Shown here: positions 48,586 through 59,330 of the stretch, in pieces
How positions within the stretch are numbered: the stretch's first letter is position 1
Layout: each line of letters opens with the position of its first letter
NCBI GenBank assembly: GCA_963169105.1
Contig: OY720642.1
Location: forward strand, 16,486,965 to 16,550,964
DNA length: 64,000 bases
From: Ceriagrion tenellum
Lineage: Eukaryota; Arthropoda; Insecta; Odonata; Coenagrionidae
Direction: 5' to 3'
Position numbers and translations under genes: made by a program
Notes under the pieces: generated by a model
Told to the model about the DNA's origin: nothing
Databases searched by the model: none
What the model saw: the letters and a program-made list of their open reading frames with translations, nothing else

Positions 48586-49141
48586 TTTAGGTAGTTTGAG
48601 CGAAATATCATTTTACCTAGAAATCAATGAATTTGGTCTCATTTCAAAGAAAAATATCATACCCTTCTAATGACACCAAAAATTCAAACCCTTAACACAT
48701 CACTTTCGGAGTTATTTGCCAAAAAATACCAGCCCTTTTACATGGGAAACGGTACGTGTATGCACTCCAGAGAGACATTATTTACAAAATGAGGCATTTC
48801 CTCACTTAAATGTCGTAAAAAAACTAAGTGTGTAGTTTGTATGTTTTATCAACTATTTTTGAAAATTAATCATATTATCACTGCAGTAGGTTCTTGGTAT
48901 CACAAAAAACCCGTTTTGAAGGAGTTTCAAACGCGCCGTGCGAAAAAAATTAGTCAAGTTAAAGACTTATTCAGATATTTTCATTTGATTACTTACAATT
49001 TCTGTCATGTGGAACTTTATTATTGCACCATTAATAATGGAAAATTTAATTCATTTATCTCAAGGCTTGTGATATTTAAACGTATGATTCGAATGTGGTC
49101 TCTATTATGACTAGGGAACTATCTCGCTCGGACGACCTTAA
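48586..49141 (+). mobile_element. TTAA MITE copy 8
   Basis: The left end is TTTAGGTAGTTTGAGCGAAA with the TTAA mutated or shortened; the right end is CTCGCTCGGACGACCTTAA. Closest to copy 7 in its right half, and sharing its right flank. Confidence 0.92.
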
Positions 49142-49390
49142 GGGAGGCTGGGAGCCGCTAGGGAATCCGAAGGCTAAAATGCGGGCTGAACTAATTGATC
49201 CGATTCAGATCAGGCGAGTATCAGGATAACAGTGAGGGTACAATTTTAATCCTACGTTATTGGAGTTTATCCTGTAACCAAGTAACGCTTTATTTCGCAG
49301 CATAATGTCCGACAAGGGACTGTCCATAATCCACAGAGACACCAAACAGGAGAGGTACGAGGGTTGTCAACGAAGGTCCACGTTGGGGGA
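49142..49390. repeat. Flank shared with 40012-40260, including a Mutator-like end
   Basis: High identity to the block right of MITE copy 7. From about 49317 it includes the Mutator-like terminus (GGACTGTCCATAATCCAC) and about 70 bp of its interior (GAGGGTTGTCAACGAAGGTC), after which the match ends. Confidence 0.85.
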
Positions 49391-49599
49391 GGGAGGTTTG
49401 GAGAGATGGCATGTCGAGATAGAACTGGAGAATGATGAATTGGCAGGTTGCAGAAAAAACATCGATCGTATGCGAATAAAAATGTTTAATTTAAAAGATT
49501 TTGCATATCGTGGGCGATTGAGCAAAACTAACAACTCATAATCCACAAACATCTCCCCGTCACCTCGTTGACACCTGGTGTCCTTAATGAATCGAAAAA
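49391..49599. other. Unassigned
   Basis: Short open plus-strand frame extends across the preceding repeat; no motif. Confidence 0.3.
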
Positions 49600-50335
49600 G
49601 GAGCTTCGTCAACGAAGAAAGGTTCACAGATTTTAAGCTATCCGGGACTAGCCACGGATTGCGGGTGGAGTCACCCGCAATGCACCATTGTGCGAAATTC
49701 CACAGACAAAAAATCATCCTTCTTGACCGGGATTCAAACCCGGATTCCGCAATTTCCGGCTCCGGGTTCCGGATCCGGGTTCGAACCCCGGTCAACGCGG
49801 ATGACTTTTTGTCTGTGGAATTTCGCACAATGGTGCATTGCGGATGACTGTGGATGGTTGTTACATTGTATGTCCGGCAGTCGAGAACATCTGGTCCCGT
49901 AAAGGCCACTAAACTCAGTAGAGGAAGAGGACGCCTCGGTAGCTTAACTGGCTAAAGCAGTCGGCTGGAAGTCGAGGGATCCGGGTTCGAATCCCGGTCA
50001 ATGCGGATGCTTTTCTCCTCCGTGGAATTTCGCACAATTGTGCATTCCGGGTGACTCCGTCAAAGTCGAACTCCGCGGCTAGTCCCGGATAGCTTAAAAT
50101 CTGTCAAATAGAGTGAACGCCTCTCTTCGCTCATAGTAAGATCTTTCCTCGTGGGCATGGGCGCTCGGCGCACAGTAGCGGATGGTTGTTACTTTGTATG
50201 TCCGGCAGTCGAGAACATCTGGTCCCGTAAAGGTCACTAAAATCCACAGGAGAAGAGGACGCCTCGGTAACTTCACTGTCTAAGGCATTTCATCCGGAAA
50301 TCGAGGGATCCGGGTTCGAATCCCGGTCAATTCGA
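49600..50335. mobile_element. Cluster of tRNA-derived SINE heads and bodies
   Basis: There are four head copies. One lies on the minus strand (B box in 49731-49750) and one on the plus strand (about 49758-49803), together an inverted pair. Two more plus-strand heads lie at 49931-50007 (TAGCTTAACTGG as A box, GGGTTCGAATCCC as B box) and 50260-50333. Bodies share TTCGCACAATGGTGCATT and TATGTCCGGCAGTCGAGAAC, giving a tandem period of about 330 bp. Acceptor stems do not close, so these are not tRNA genes. Confidence 0.82.
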
Positions 50336-50439
50336 AGAAAAGTTCATTAACTTCGGCACGACTCTAATTTCAATGCATAGTTTTCCTCTTCAGATGCAAA
50401 ATTTAAAAAGTAAATTCAATTATACGAACGTGTATAGCC

Positions 50440-50620
50440 AAGGCGAGAGGAAGAGGGGAGGATAGGAGAGGAAGGAAAGAAGGCGGGGGTGGGGGGGGAT
50501 TTTTTGGGAATAGCAAAGAGGGAAGGGAAGCCATCTTATACTCCCATTCCCCATCACCACCCCCCACTGCCGCCTTCTTCCTTCCCCACATTCCTCACAT
50601 CCTCTCACCCCTCCCATTGA
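50440..50620. repeat. Purine then pyrimidine tract
   Basis: GGAGAGGAAGG-type sequence and a G run are followed by CCCC-rich sequence. The overlapping minus-strand frames are artefacts. Confidence 0.5.
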
Positions 50621-50631
50621 CTACACATTGG

Positions 50632-50684
50632 ATGGATTGGGTTTTTGGGGAGGTGACTGACAGCTAAGGTCATTTGCGTAAGGT
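50632..50684 (-). mobile_element. 3' fragment of the long SINE
   Basis: GGATTGGGTTTTTGGGGAGG and CAGCTAAGGTCATTTGCG match the distal ends of the SINEs at 51.8 and 55.1 kb. Confidence 0.7.
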
Positions 50685-50700
50685 CCGTAATGCATTATTG

Positions 50701-51313
50701 TCTTTCTTTATTCATAATTCTTCTGTACGTGTGTATGTCACTGAAATCCTCCTAAACGGCTGGACCGATTTTGATGACATTTTTTGTGTGTTTGAATGGA
50801 TCCCTGGGTGGTTTGGGTTTACAATTGAGTAGATGGCACTGCGATCGGGTTCTAGGAATTTTTTTACGAATATTTTTTTAGATTTTTCGCATATCAGCAC
50901 ATATAACCCCAAAATTTCACCCCCCCCCACCCTCCCCCAGCACCCCTCAATATTTTTTGAAATGAAATAAATCATAAGTTCATGAATAACTGACCGTTAA
51001 AACCTTCTGAGAAGTTCATGAATAATTGACCATCTGAGAATAATTTATAGTTATGTTTGTGTACCATAGGTGGCGCTGATGTCGAATTCTGTTGTATTTG
51101 ACGTACGCATCAATACATGCGAAAGTCGTCGGACGTGCGTCGTAGCTTGGCGTTGTTTTGACGAAACGAAAAGATTGAAATATCAAACTCGATGTCAAAT
51201 ATCACTAAGCATATAGTTCATCAAAAATTCGAATATTGAAAAAACGTTTGCTGAATCCGCTAATAGCAGCCAAGCCAACGTTTGGGCAGGACAACGTCTG
51301 TCGGGTCCGCAAG
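50701..51313 (+). mobile_element. Non-autonomous Helitron
   Basis: It starts TCTTTCTTTATTCATAATTC, keeps the typical CCTCCTAAACGGCTGGACCG and ATTTTGATGACATTTTTTGT segments, and ends with GGACAACGTCTGTCGGGTCC followed by GCAAG. The terminal CTRR is mutated to CAAG; a GACA-loop-TGTC hairpin lies just upstream. Repeat D copy 1 at 11522-11545 gives the empty site (CATTATTG then TTGTTCC), which fixes both boundaries. At 613 bp it has no Rep/helicase. Confidence 0.9.
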
Positions 51314-51696
51314 TTGCTCAATAAAATCCTAAATATTAACCTACTTTCTTCAAAAAAATATGTCATAAACTCCTAATATAGCTGGGAGAACAAATTTAAA
51401 TATCATTCACTATTCAGCTAATCTCACAACTTGCTTTTAAAAATTTATTCCAGGTTGTATGGTGCAACTTCCTGAATACCCCTAAAGACGAGATTCAAAA
51501 AATATTCCCACATCCAAAAGCTTATCCCACAAAGATCCTACAGTTTGTTGCTATGGGTGTTGTGAATCATGAGTAATGTTCATAATCATGAATTTATTCG
51601 ACTTTCGCTATTTAGTTCGTTATTATCTTTAAATCATTTATTACTGTTTATAAACGTTATCTCAACTTATAGATTGAAAATGTAAATACTTAAGTT
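51314..51696 (+). repeat. 400-bp dispersed repeat D, copy 2 (right part)
   Basis: Matches 11530-11909. It ends in AATACTTAAG like copy 1 but without a MITE, so the TTAA is intact and empty. The left 16 bp of the repeat lie before the Helitron at 50685-50700. Confidence 0.9.
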
Positions 51697-51764
51697 ATTA
51701 ATGTGACATAAACATCTATTACACTTTGTATGGTTATCACTCACAGCGGATAAGCGTTTATGAC

Positions 51765-52075
51765 TTTGGATTGGATTTGAATTTTGGGGAGGCGACCGAC
51801 AGCTAAGGTCATTTGCGCCATAGTGGATAGCTAAGGGAGGAAGGGTGGATGGAAACCCGGCGTAGGCATTAGCCTGCTCTTAACGATAGGCGCCAAGAGG
51901 ACCACGGTTATACGTCTCATCCGACAGACGGAGTACTGTACTTGAAGTGCCTTCCACAAGACACTCAAGTAGGGATCGGGTTCCCTCTGAAAAACATCCT
52001 CCTCTGCAGGGATTTGAACCCTGGCCGGCTGTATGGTCAGCCAGTACTCTAGCCTCCACACCAACTCGATCCCGC
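51765..52075 (-). mobile_element. Long tRNA-derived SINE, copy 1
   Basis: The minus strand starts with a tRNA-like head (A-box side GTTGGTGTGGAGGCTAGAG; B box AGGGTTCAAATCCCTGCAG). A central part follows with GGAAGGCACTTCAAGTACAG and GATGAGACGTATAACCGTGG, then the tail CCCAAAATTCAAATCCAATC. The GATGAGACGTTAAACCG-type centre resembles the core domain reported in deeply conserved metazoan SINEs; this is recollection, not a search. Confidence 0.85.
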
Positions 52076-52660
52076 TTGACTATATATCTACAACGCACTC
52101 TTACCTTTGAGTTTTGAACGTTAAGATGACGCCTATGTGTTGAAACCAGTCGCACCAAATAAAAATTCTGTGGAACAACACCTACCGTTCTAATCACCAG
52201 AGAAAAGTTTATTTGTGGCCATTTAAGTGACTTAACTAGGATGAATCGCATTGATAAAATCAGGGCCTCGGCATTTTAATAGTTTGAATGCGTAATCATC
52301 AACATCATCAGCAGTCATAAATCAAAGGATTCCTTCGCTGCGGCAATTCACTCTCCTTTCGGCTAATTTCAAACGCATTCACTATTCCACATCATACAAT
52401 GCCTCGAAAGGGATGGAATGAAGGTTGGCAGTGAAGAAATAAACAAGTCCCACCTCGCAGATGACATCTCCATTACAGCTAACATTTAAGTTTTCAGAAT
52501 ATCTTGAATAAGTTACCCTACTGCCTGAGACACCTTAAGACATAGAGGTAATTAATTCGCTCCCTAAATCATTTTCCATCCTTCTAAACTATCCATTCTT
52601 CCGTCCCTGAACTCGTACGTGAAATCAAGCTGCAGCAAATCTGTGCGTACGGCAGCAAAT
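52076..52660. other. No recognised feature
   Basis: AT-rich, no repeat match or coding motif. Confidence 0.35.
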
Positions 52661-52667
52661 ACGAATT

Positions 52668-53002
52668 ATGGAAGGTTTATTGTAATCCCGAAGAATTTAC
52701 TGCGATGACAATATGATTAATTTTCAAAAATAGTTGTAAAACCACACAAACCACTCACAGTTGATTTTTTGACGAGATCTAAGTGTAGGAATTCCCTCAT
52801 TTTTACTATAACGTCTCTCTGGAGTGCATACACGTACCATTTTCCATATAAAAGGGCTGGTATTTTCTGGCAAATATCGCGGAAAGTAATGCGGTAAATG
52901 CTTGAATTTTTATGCCAATGGAAGGGTTATATATTTTTCTTTAAAATGAGACCAAATTCGTTGATTTCTAGGTAAAATGATATTTCGCTCAAACTACCTT
53001 AA
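52668..53002 (-). mobile_element. TTAA MITE copy 9, truncated
   Basis: It retains GGAAGGTTTATTGTAATCCC through to CGCTCAAACTACCTTAA; the other end is missing. Confidence 0.9.
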
Positions 53003-53424
53003 TCTTGGATAACAACGATTTTCTCAGATGATTTATTTTTACGCCAGAAATTGACTATTTTATCTGGAGTCTCATTATGCATAATGTACGATGGCCGACA
53101 GGTGAAGTTGTTTCTTCTGCAAACTGTCCGAAAAAGCCGAAGCACACGCAGGGAGAAAACGCGCATGAAAACGCCAGAGATGTACTCGCTAAGAGGGCGG
53201 ATGAGTCGGGCCAGGCGAGTGTTTGAGTGGGGAAGTAGCTCCCCGGTAGAAATTGTGCTCCGCTGAGAAGGGCGGAATGTGCCGGCGCTTAATGTGTTTG
53301 CCTCGGAGTGTGACGGAGGGAGAAGGAAGTAGTGCGACCGGTGGATGACGGCAAACGGACGGCAGTCCCGTGTCCTTTTATCGTGCTTTCCTCCTCGCTC
53401 CTCTTTAAGGCAGTTTGCTTGGGA
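53003..53424. other. CpG-bearing unique-looking segment
   Basis: Contains GAGAAAACGCGCATGAAAAC, AAGAGGGCGGATGAGTCGG and other CpG-rich parts. The 208-codon minus-strand frame (52999-53625), the longest in the window, starts antisense to a LINE end and finishes inside the MITE, so I reject it as a gene. Possible regulatory DNA. Confidence 0.35.
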
Positions 53425-53735
53425 ACCATCAAAACTGGTATTTTTCAGAGCGACATAGAGAATATAATCATGACGCCTCACTACATTTCCAGGTCTGACA
53501 GACGCGATAAAATAAGAGCGATACACTGCCGAACAGATAGGTACAGAAACTCGTTCTTTCCGCGAACTATAAGTGACCACAATAAAAATTGAGCTCCACA
53601 AAATACACTCATATAATGTCACCATTTCATCTCCAAAAACTTACACCTTTACACGGCTGGTGACCTAACACCCCCTACCACATGCCCATGCGGCGGCCTT
53701 CAGGGTATTATTTAGATGTAGATATAGATTCCACC
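53425..53735 (+). mobile_element. CR1/Jockey-like LINE 3' end (family B)
   Basis: The plus strand encodes a C-terminus with RDKIRAIHCRTDRYRNSFFP and RTISDHNKN before the stop at about 53592. A 3' UTR (ACACCCCCTACCACATGCCC) and a TAGATGTAGATATAGA tail follow. The same end is at 58.74-59.04 kb. Strongly 5' truncated. Confidence 0.88.
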
Positions 53736-54085
53736 AGCTAATCAGTGGATTTTGTCTCGTTTCACAGAAATATTTTTCAACCATTCAAAGACACCAAAAT
53801 AACAGCCCTTTACCGCCCTAACATCTGAGATATTAGCCACACGAAATATCAGCTATTATACATGGGAAATGGTACGTATATCCACTTGAGGTGCTATATT
53901 TAAAAAAGTGGACTTTCTAACACCATGATGTCGTCAATAACTGTGTAGTTCTGTTAGTTATGCCAACTACATTTTAAAATAAATCATATTTTCACCGCAG
54001 AAATTTTCTGCAAATCGCAAGAAACAACTTTCACTATGAAGAGGTTATGAACGTACCACGTAAAAAATTCATCTAGTTAGCCCTT
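53736..54085 (+). mobile_element. Ancient partial copy of the TTAA MITE
   Basis: Interior landmarks persist in order, including a TCAGTGGATTTTGTCTCGTT segment, CATGGGAAATGGTACGTATA and TTTTCACCGCAG, then GAACGTACCACGTAAAAAAT. No clean ends remain. Confidence 0.7.
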
Positions 54086-54780
54086 GGCAAGTATCGTGGT
54101 TTCGTGGCAGCCAAGGTTTCTGCGAGCGGCCGTTTTACGACTACAAAAAAGAACAAATTCAAAAATGACGGGTCGTCTTTTCGATCGGTCGTCTTATCGT
54201 CGGGTAAATTAATATTATTTAGTATGTTCGTCGGGAATGATAAGGCTTAATGGAATGAAATTTATTAAATAATTTTTTCGAGTGACTTCCTACCACATCA
54301 TTTGTTAAATGCAATTATTGGAAATCTCTCTTTCACTTTGACGTTAGAAGTGCATCCTGCGAATTTAATACTATTTCTTAGAAATGGAATGTCTATCTGG
54401 TGTCTTTCACGTAATGGTTCGGTTTTTAACCGATACAAAGTGCTAATGATAAATAAACTAAATATGAACAAGCTAATATCCAATGAAATAGTAAAAAATT
54501 TGGAAATAAATCTCATTTTCTTGATTTAAAATAAAATAAGTTAAATTTATTAAAATAACTTAAAGAGATTTTGCCAGACTAAACAATTGACTTAGTATAC
54601 ATGCTATTAATAAAATCAATGCCATTGGTAAGTTTTCATCCCCAGCTTACCGACAAACTTTAAGTTTGGCAAGACCTTAACGTTTTTATGTAAATTGTAT
54701 CGTTGGATAAAAAATTTTCACGAGAATATTATACCTGCATGCTATGTAAGTACGAGAAAACTAAAATAAATATACTCTGT
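54086..54780. other. AT-rich, nothing recognised
   Basis: Opposite-strand frames at 54.3-54.5 kb overlap and lack motifs. Confidence 0.35.
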
Positions 54781-54912
54781 GGTTTCAGGGGTGATGGAGT
54801 ACAATCGAAACATAACTAAGTATGAAAAAACTTCCACTGTGATAAATTTATTCCGACCGGTTTCGCTTTTTACAGCATCTTCAGGTTCAGCATCTTCAGC
54901 TGAAGTTCATAT
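54781..54912 (-). repeat. Single CTGAAGA-hairpin-GAAAC cassette
   Basis: The minus strand from 54885 to 54841 reads CCTGAAGA, TGCTGTAAAAAGC, GAAACCGGTCGG, then AATAAATTTATC. This is the cassette with CTGAAGA in place of CTGATGA. A second partial CTGAAGATG lies just before it. Confidence 0.65.
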
Positions 54913-55110
54913 TGAGATGAAATAAGAGCACTTTGTATTATCCACACAAACCTTTAATGATATGAGCCCGACCGGTTTCAACACTTCCGTGTCATTCTCA
55001 AGGGACTTTAATAGTATTGTCCCTTGAAAATGACACGAAGTGTCGGAAACCGGTCAGGCTCACACTATAAAGTTTTGTGTGGATTATACAAAGTGTTCTT
55101 ATTTCATCAC
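54913..55110. repeat. Inverted pair of hairpin-GAAAC cassettes (foldback 5)
   Basis: Arms 54913-55005 and 55021-55110 mirror each other through GATGAAATAAG, CACTTTGTATTATCCACACA and GACCGGTTTC. On the plus strand the right cassette reads CTTGAAAAT, GACACGAAGTGTC, GGAAACCGGTC, then ends with a TATAAAG segment. Confidence 0.8.
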
Positions 55111-55142
55111 AACATAAACTAAATTTCACCAAGTTCGCTCGC

Positions 55143-55455
55143 TGGATTGGATTTTTGGGGAGGCGACCCACAGCTGAGGTCACTTAGGCCATAGGGGATA
55201 GGTAAGGGAGGAAGGGTGGATAGAAACCCGGCGTCGGCATTAGCCTGCTCTAAACGAAAGGCGCCAAGGGGACCGCGGTTTAACGTCTCATCCGACAGAC
55301 GGAGCACTGTACTTGAAGTGCCCTCCACAAGGCACTCAAGTAAGGACCGGGTTTCTTCTGAAAAACATCTTCCTCTGCAGGGATTTGAACCCTGGCCGCC
55401 CGATTAGCCAGATGATTAGCCAGTACTCTAGCCACCACACCAACCCGTTCCCCAA
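55143..55455 (-). mobile_element. Long tRNA-derived SINE, copy 2
   Basis: Same structure as 51765-52075, with a better preserved centre (GATGAGACGTTAAACCGCGG and TCCCCTTGGCGCCTTTCGTT). It includes the tail shared with the 50.63 kb fragment. Confidence 0.87.
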
Positions 55456-55599
55456 GTTATCTCGCAAACCGTTGAAGATATACCGTGGAAGTTGCCTATT
55501 ATTTCATGCTTAGCTAAAAAAATTTGTATTATTATCCCGCTTTTGTCTGCCGTACAGATGTCAAGTGGTGTTAAAATAACCTTTTACAGTTGAAACATG

Positions 55600-55890
55600 A
55601 AAGTCGTGACGTCTGAATTTTTTTCCGAATTTTCATCGGCTCGAGCATGGCGCGTGCGCGCAGCATCCCCTTCCCATAATTCCTCCCTTCTCCTCCCCTT
55701 CAACTCCCCACCGCACCCACCCCCTTCCATCCACGCAACGCTAGAGAAGGGGCGTAGTCGCGTCTGCGGACAGCGCCCCCAGGTGGCCTCGCGATCAATC
55801 CACGCCCTGCACGCGAATCATAAGCGGATTCACTTCCGAATCATGAACGAGTCATTATTGCATTCGTGATGGACGCGCGGCGACATGAGA
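55600..55890. other. CpG-rich island
   Basis: Contains GCATGGCGCGTGCGCGCAGC and CGCGTCTGCGGACAGCGCCC, with a final AATCATGAACGAGTCATTAT segment. It matches no repeat in the window. The 90-codon plus frame crossing it is not motif-bearing. With the CTCF-like site it is the best candidate for host regulatory DNA here. Confidence 0.45.
55771..55788 (-). promoter_or_regulatory. Candidate CTCF insulator site
   Basis: The plus strand CAGCGCCCCCAGGTGGCC gives GGCCACCTGGGGGCGCTG on the minus strand. This fits the well-known CTCF consensus (CCACNAGGGGGCGC core with GGC before it) at nearly every informative base. Confidence 0.55.
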
Positions 55891-55993
55891 GCACCTCACC
55901 CTTTTGCAATGTTGCCAGAATGATTCATTTTTTAAAGATGGAACATTTTCGTTCACGAGCATATTTTGCATGAAAATTCACAAATGAGTTCTA

Positions 55994-56080
55994 ATAAAGG
56001 TAGTTTGAGCGAAATGTCATTTTACCCAGAAATCAATGAATTTGGTCACATTTTAAAGAGAAATATCTAACCTATCATTT
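55994..56080 (+). mobile_element. TTAA MITE copy 10, end fragment
   Basis: Only the first 80-odd bases remain, from AAAGGTAGTTTGAGCGAAAT to a TTTAAAGAGAAATATCTAACC segment. Confidence 0.85.
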
Positions 56081-57929
56081 TCAGTGCAAAACACGTATTT
56101 ACATTTGATTTTCGTATAAATTTTTCGGCTCGCGCACCATAATGGAGACTTTCAATGGTGAATTAAGGGATAGGCGAATTAATTATATGATAGTGGATGT
56201 ATGGAACAAACATGCGTATGCTTGCTGAGCAGCATCAAGCTGACAGCAATACAATGTAAAAAGGTTGCCTGCTAAGGATTAAACACGCGACAGCTAAGGC
56301 TGAGAAATCTGTCTTAGGTAGTTAACTATGAGATGTCCCTGAGGAATTCTTAGCTGTCTAATTACCGCTTGCACAGATTCTCAATTCAAAAATATATTTC
56401 AAAAAGAGAAAAAAATTTTTTCTGACAAAGGGAAAGTCAAAAAAGTTCAACAAGGCGTATTATATCTCTGACTGACATCGAATCGAGTGACTTTCGATGA
56501 GTCTACTTCTATTTAACGGTAAGCACTGAAAAAAGCCGCCATTATTATTTTCATTTCAATGGACTCTTTGAATGCAGTGAAAGCTTTCGATCCACGCCGC
56601 CGAACGCTGAATCCAAACGAGCGTCATTAGTCACTGGAATGCATTCATAAAATATTCAGGCATGATCTGCCCGCAATGTGAATATTTTATCAAGCTGCAA
56701 GCACATTTTTCGTTCACCGTTTAAAGAATTCTTTTACAACATTCAAACCGTTGCACCCCATAAGAATACCGGAGAAAAAATGAAATGGATACGTTTCTCT
56801 TATTGGTTGATATCCCGAGAAACTTGAATGATTATGTATGTCAGACAAAAGTATGAAAGTCACTGACGATCATTTTTACATTCAAATGTAGTTTTTAAAG
56901 CTCTACCATCATGTGATACAAATCTAAAAGTTGTAAGCCAACGAGGTACCCCCTAAGCGGAAGGTCGAGGTCTGATGGGAGACTTTCCGCAAAGCAAACC
57001 CATCAGCAGAGATAAAACCAAAGAGCAGCTTGATAGAAGCAGCTCTGACATCCTCTGGCCCCTCCTAAATTAGATTCGCATACCCTGAAGACAGGGAGGA
57101 ATACCTTCCTTTGCGCCAGATGTGGTTTCCCACGAAGTTTTGGAAACAAGGAAATGATGCAGCTTTTGAGTTGAGCAGGGTACGCCCACAGGCACAACTT
57201 GGTCAGCGGCCGAATGCCCTTCAAACCTGGCTGTCATTGCCCATCAGAATTACCATCAACGGTTGAATTCCAGCGGTGGAGACGTTGTTATTGGTCTTTG
57301 AGTACAATTACATTTTTATGCATTGCATAGACGATAATGCGGCATGGTAAGGCAAAATAAGGTAAAGATTTCCAACCATTCTCCAATGAGATACGAGTCC
57401 TGAACGAGTATTGATGATGCAAATAATATGTTTTCCATCGGAAAATTGTGCATTCTATCGACCTAACTGATTCATAAGCTTCGATATAGGAAACTCCCAT
57501 TTGATTGCAGTAATATATTTATGAACGAGAACAGGCCACAGGACGGGGTTGGGAAATAATATGGGGTAACGACCAAGCAAAGGCATTAACGTAGTGCATT
57601 TTTCCTGGGTCTCCATGATAACGTTGATCAATTTAAATTTCCCGCTCTTGAGTGAGTATAGCACAAGTGTTATTTTCGTTGGTGAAAGGATTGTTGGAAG
57701 TAATGTATTATTACGCAGAGTATTTCCACTGGAAATTATTTTGAGCATCCTCTACTTAAACTAATTTTTACGACTTTGAAAACAGCAGTAGATTCCACTG
57801 TAAAACCTAAACGTGAAGTCTACTTATTTAAAAAATGCTATTACATAAATTTGGAGAGACTATAAAAGATTCATTCACGAAATTTGTAGCCACAATCAAA
57901 GACGAGAGCACTGAAATATCATGGAGATA
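56081..57929. other. Unassigned sequence
   Basis: No repeat family matches. Around 56.95-57.28 kb the sequence is less AT-rich and open on both strands in pieces, possibly a decayed coding relic, but I recognise nothing. Confidence 0.35.
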
Positions 57930-59045
57930 ATTTTTGGAAATACTACGTAAAGAAGGCATTAGACGAGGTTCCTCACAAAAAAGCCTCATTTATAAATGGC
58001 ATTCATGCGGAGTTAACAAAAAAGAGTGATTTGGATATGGAACTTTCTCAGTGATCGAAAACAAAAAGTAGTTATTGATGGTTTTAGCTGATATGAGATG
58101 GTCGAAGTCACATCCAGTGTTCCTCAAGGAAGCGTGATCGGCCCTCTTTAATTCATAAATTATATTAGTGACCTAAGTTCTCGAGTTAGCAGTAAATTAA
58201 GATTATTTGCAGACGATACAGTTATCTACCACGAAATAAGCGAAGACGCGGACTTTAAACTTCTGTCATCGGACCCTAACAACGTTCATTCGTGGTGCCT
58301 GGAGTGGGAGTTAGAATTAAATATCAGGAAATGCACCACAGTTCACTTCCTGCAAAAGTCATCATCCAAATTTCATACCTATACTGTGGGTGGAGTAAAC
58401 ATAAAATCTTCAGATACAGTAAAATATCTTGGAATTACCTCAACTTCTGATACATCGTGCTAAAAATACACATTCAAAATTAAAGCATTAAAGAAAGTAG
58501 GTTTTGTTAAGCGTATTATAGGAAGGTCCTCGGATGAAAAAGTTAAAGAGAGATGCTACTTCGCCCTGGTTAGGCCACACCTCAAATACGCCGCGAGCAT
58601 TTGGGCATAAAGATTTAACCAAAAACGCTTCGTCAAAAGCTGCTACAGGCGAACATTGAATGCCTCACATCCTTTAGAGGGATTAAGGTGGGAGCCCCTA
58701 TAGACTCGGAGGCTACACGCTAGGCTTAGCTTGCTTGAGATATCAAGAACTGGTGTGTTTCAGAGCGACACAGAGAATATTATCATGACTCCTCACTACA
58801 TCTCTAGGTCTGACAGATGCGATAAAATAAGAGATATACACTGCGAAACAGATCGGTACAAAAACTCGTTCTTTCCGCGCACGATAAGCGACCACAATAA
58901 AAATTGAGCTCCACTAAATACACTCCTATAATACATGTCACCATTTCACCTGCCAAAACCGAACATCTTTAAACGAATGGCGACCTAACACCCCCTGCCA
59001 CATGTCCATGCGGCGACTCGTAGGGGAGTATGTAGATGTAAATGT
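57930..59045 (+). mobile_element. CR1/Jockey-like LINE, RT region plus 3' end (family B)
   Basis: Frame-shifted plus-strand readings give the RT core: a DEVPHKK segment, SVPQGSVIGPL, SSRVSSKLRLFADDTVIYHE with the FADD box, HSWCLEWELELNIRKCTT, DTVKYLGIT and RPHLKYAASIWA. The C-terminus NSFFPRTISDHNKN-like segment and a 3' UTR follow, ending in TAGATGTAAATGTAGAA. Numerous stops show it is dead. Clade placement among CR1, Jockey and relatives is uncertain. Confidence 0.88.
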
Positions 59046-59330
59046 AGAAGTGGAAACGTTGAAAAGACCCTAAGGAAGAGGATACAGAAAAGAATAACCA
59101 GATGGACTGGGTAGGAACTGAAGCGCAATGGGTTTGTGAAGGACATAACTGATAGTAAAATAGAGGGAAAAGTCCCTAGAGGAAGGTCAAGGTATAATTG
59201 CATGGGACAAATAAAGAAGAGAACATAAGAAGAACTAAGAGAAAGTAAAGGATCTGGCGTTAGATAGGGAAGGACGGAGGACTGTGGTCAACCAGCCTTA
59301 CAATTGGACGACTGATGGCGTATACAAATG
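59046..59330 (+). mobile_element. RTE-type LINE C-terminal relic (family C)
   Basis: Directly after the family B tail the frame reads KRIQKRITRWTG, LKRNGFVKDITDSKIEGKVP, RGRSRYN and QIKKRT. It is the same segment as at 23.6 kb. Stops and frameshifts are present. Confidence 0.72.

Noticed and set aside
49367..49909. 180-codon minus-strand frame
   Set aside because: It crosses a Mutator-like end and a SINE inverted pair; openness comes from repeats.
49931..50007. A tRNA gene
   Set aside because: A and B boxes are good, but the acceptor stem does not pair and the unit continues into a shared SINE body.
52999..53625. 208-codon minus-strand frame, the longest in the window
   Set aside because: It begins antisense to a LINE 3' end and ends inside a MITE terminus, with no domain.
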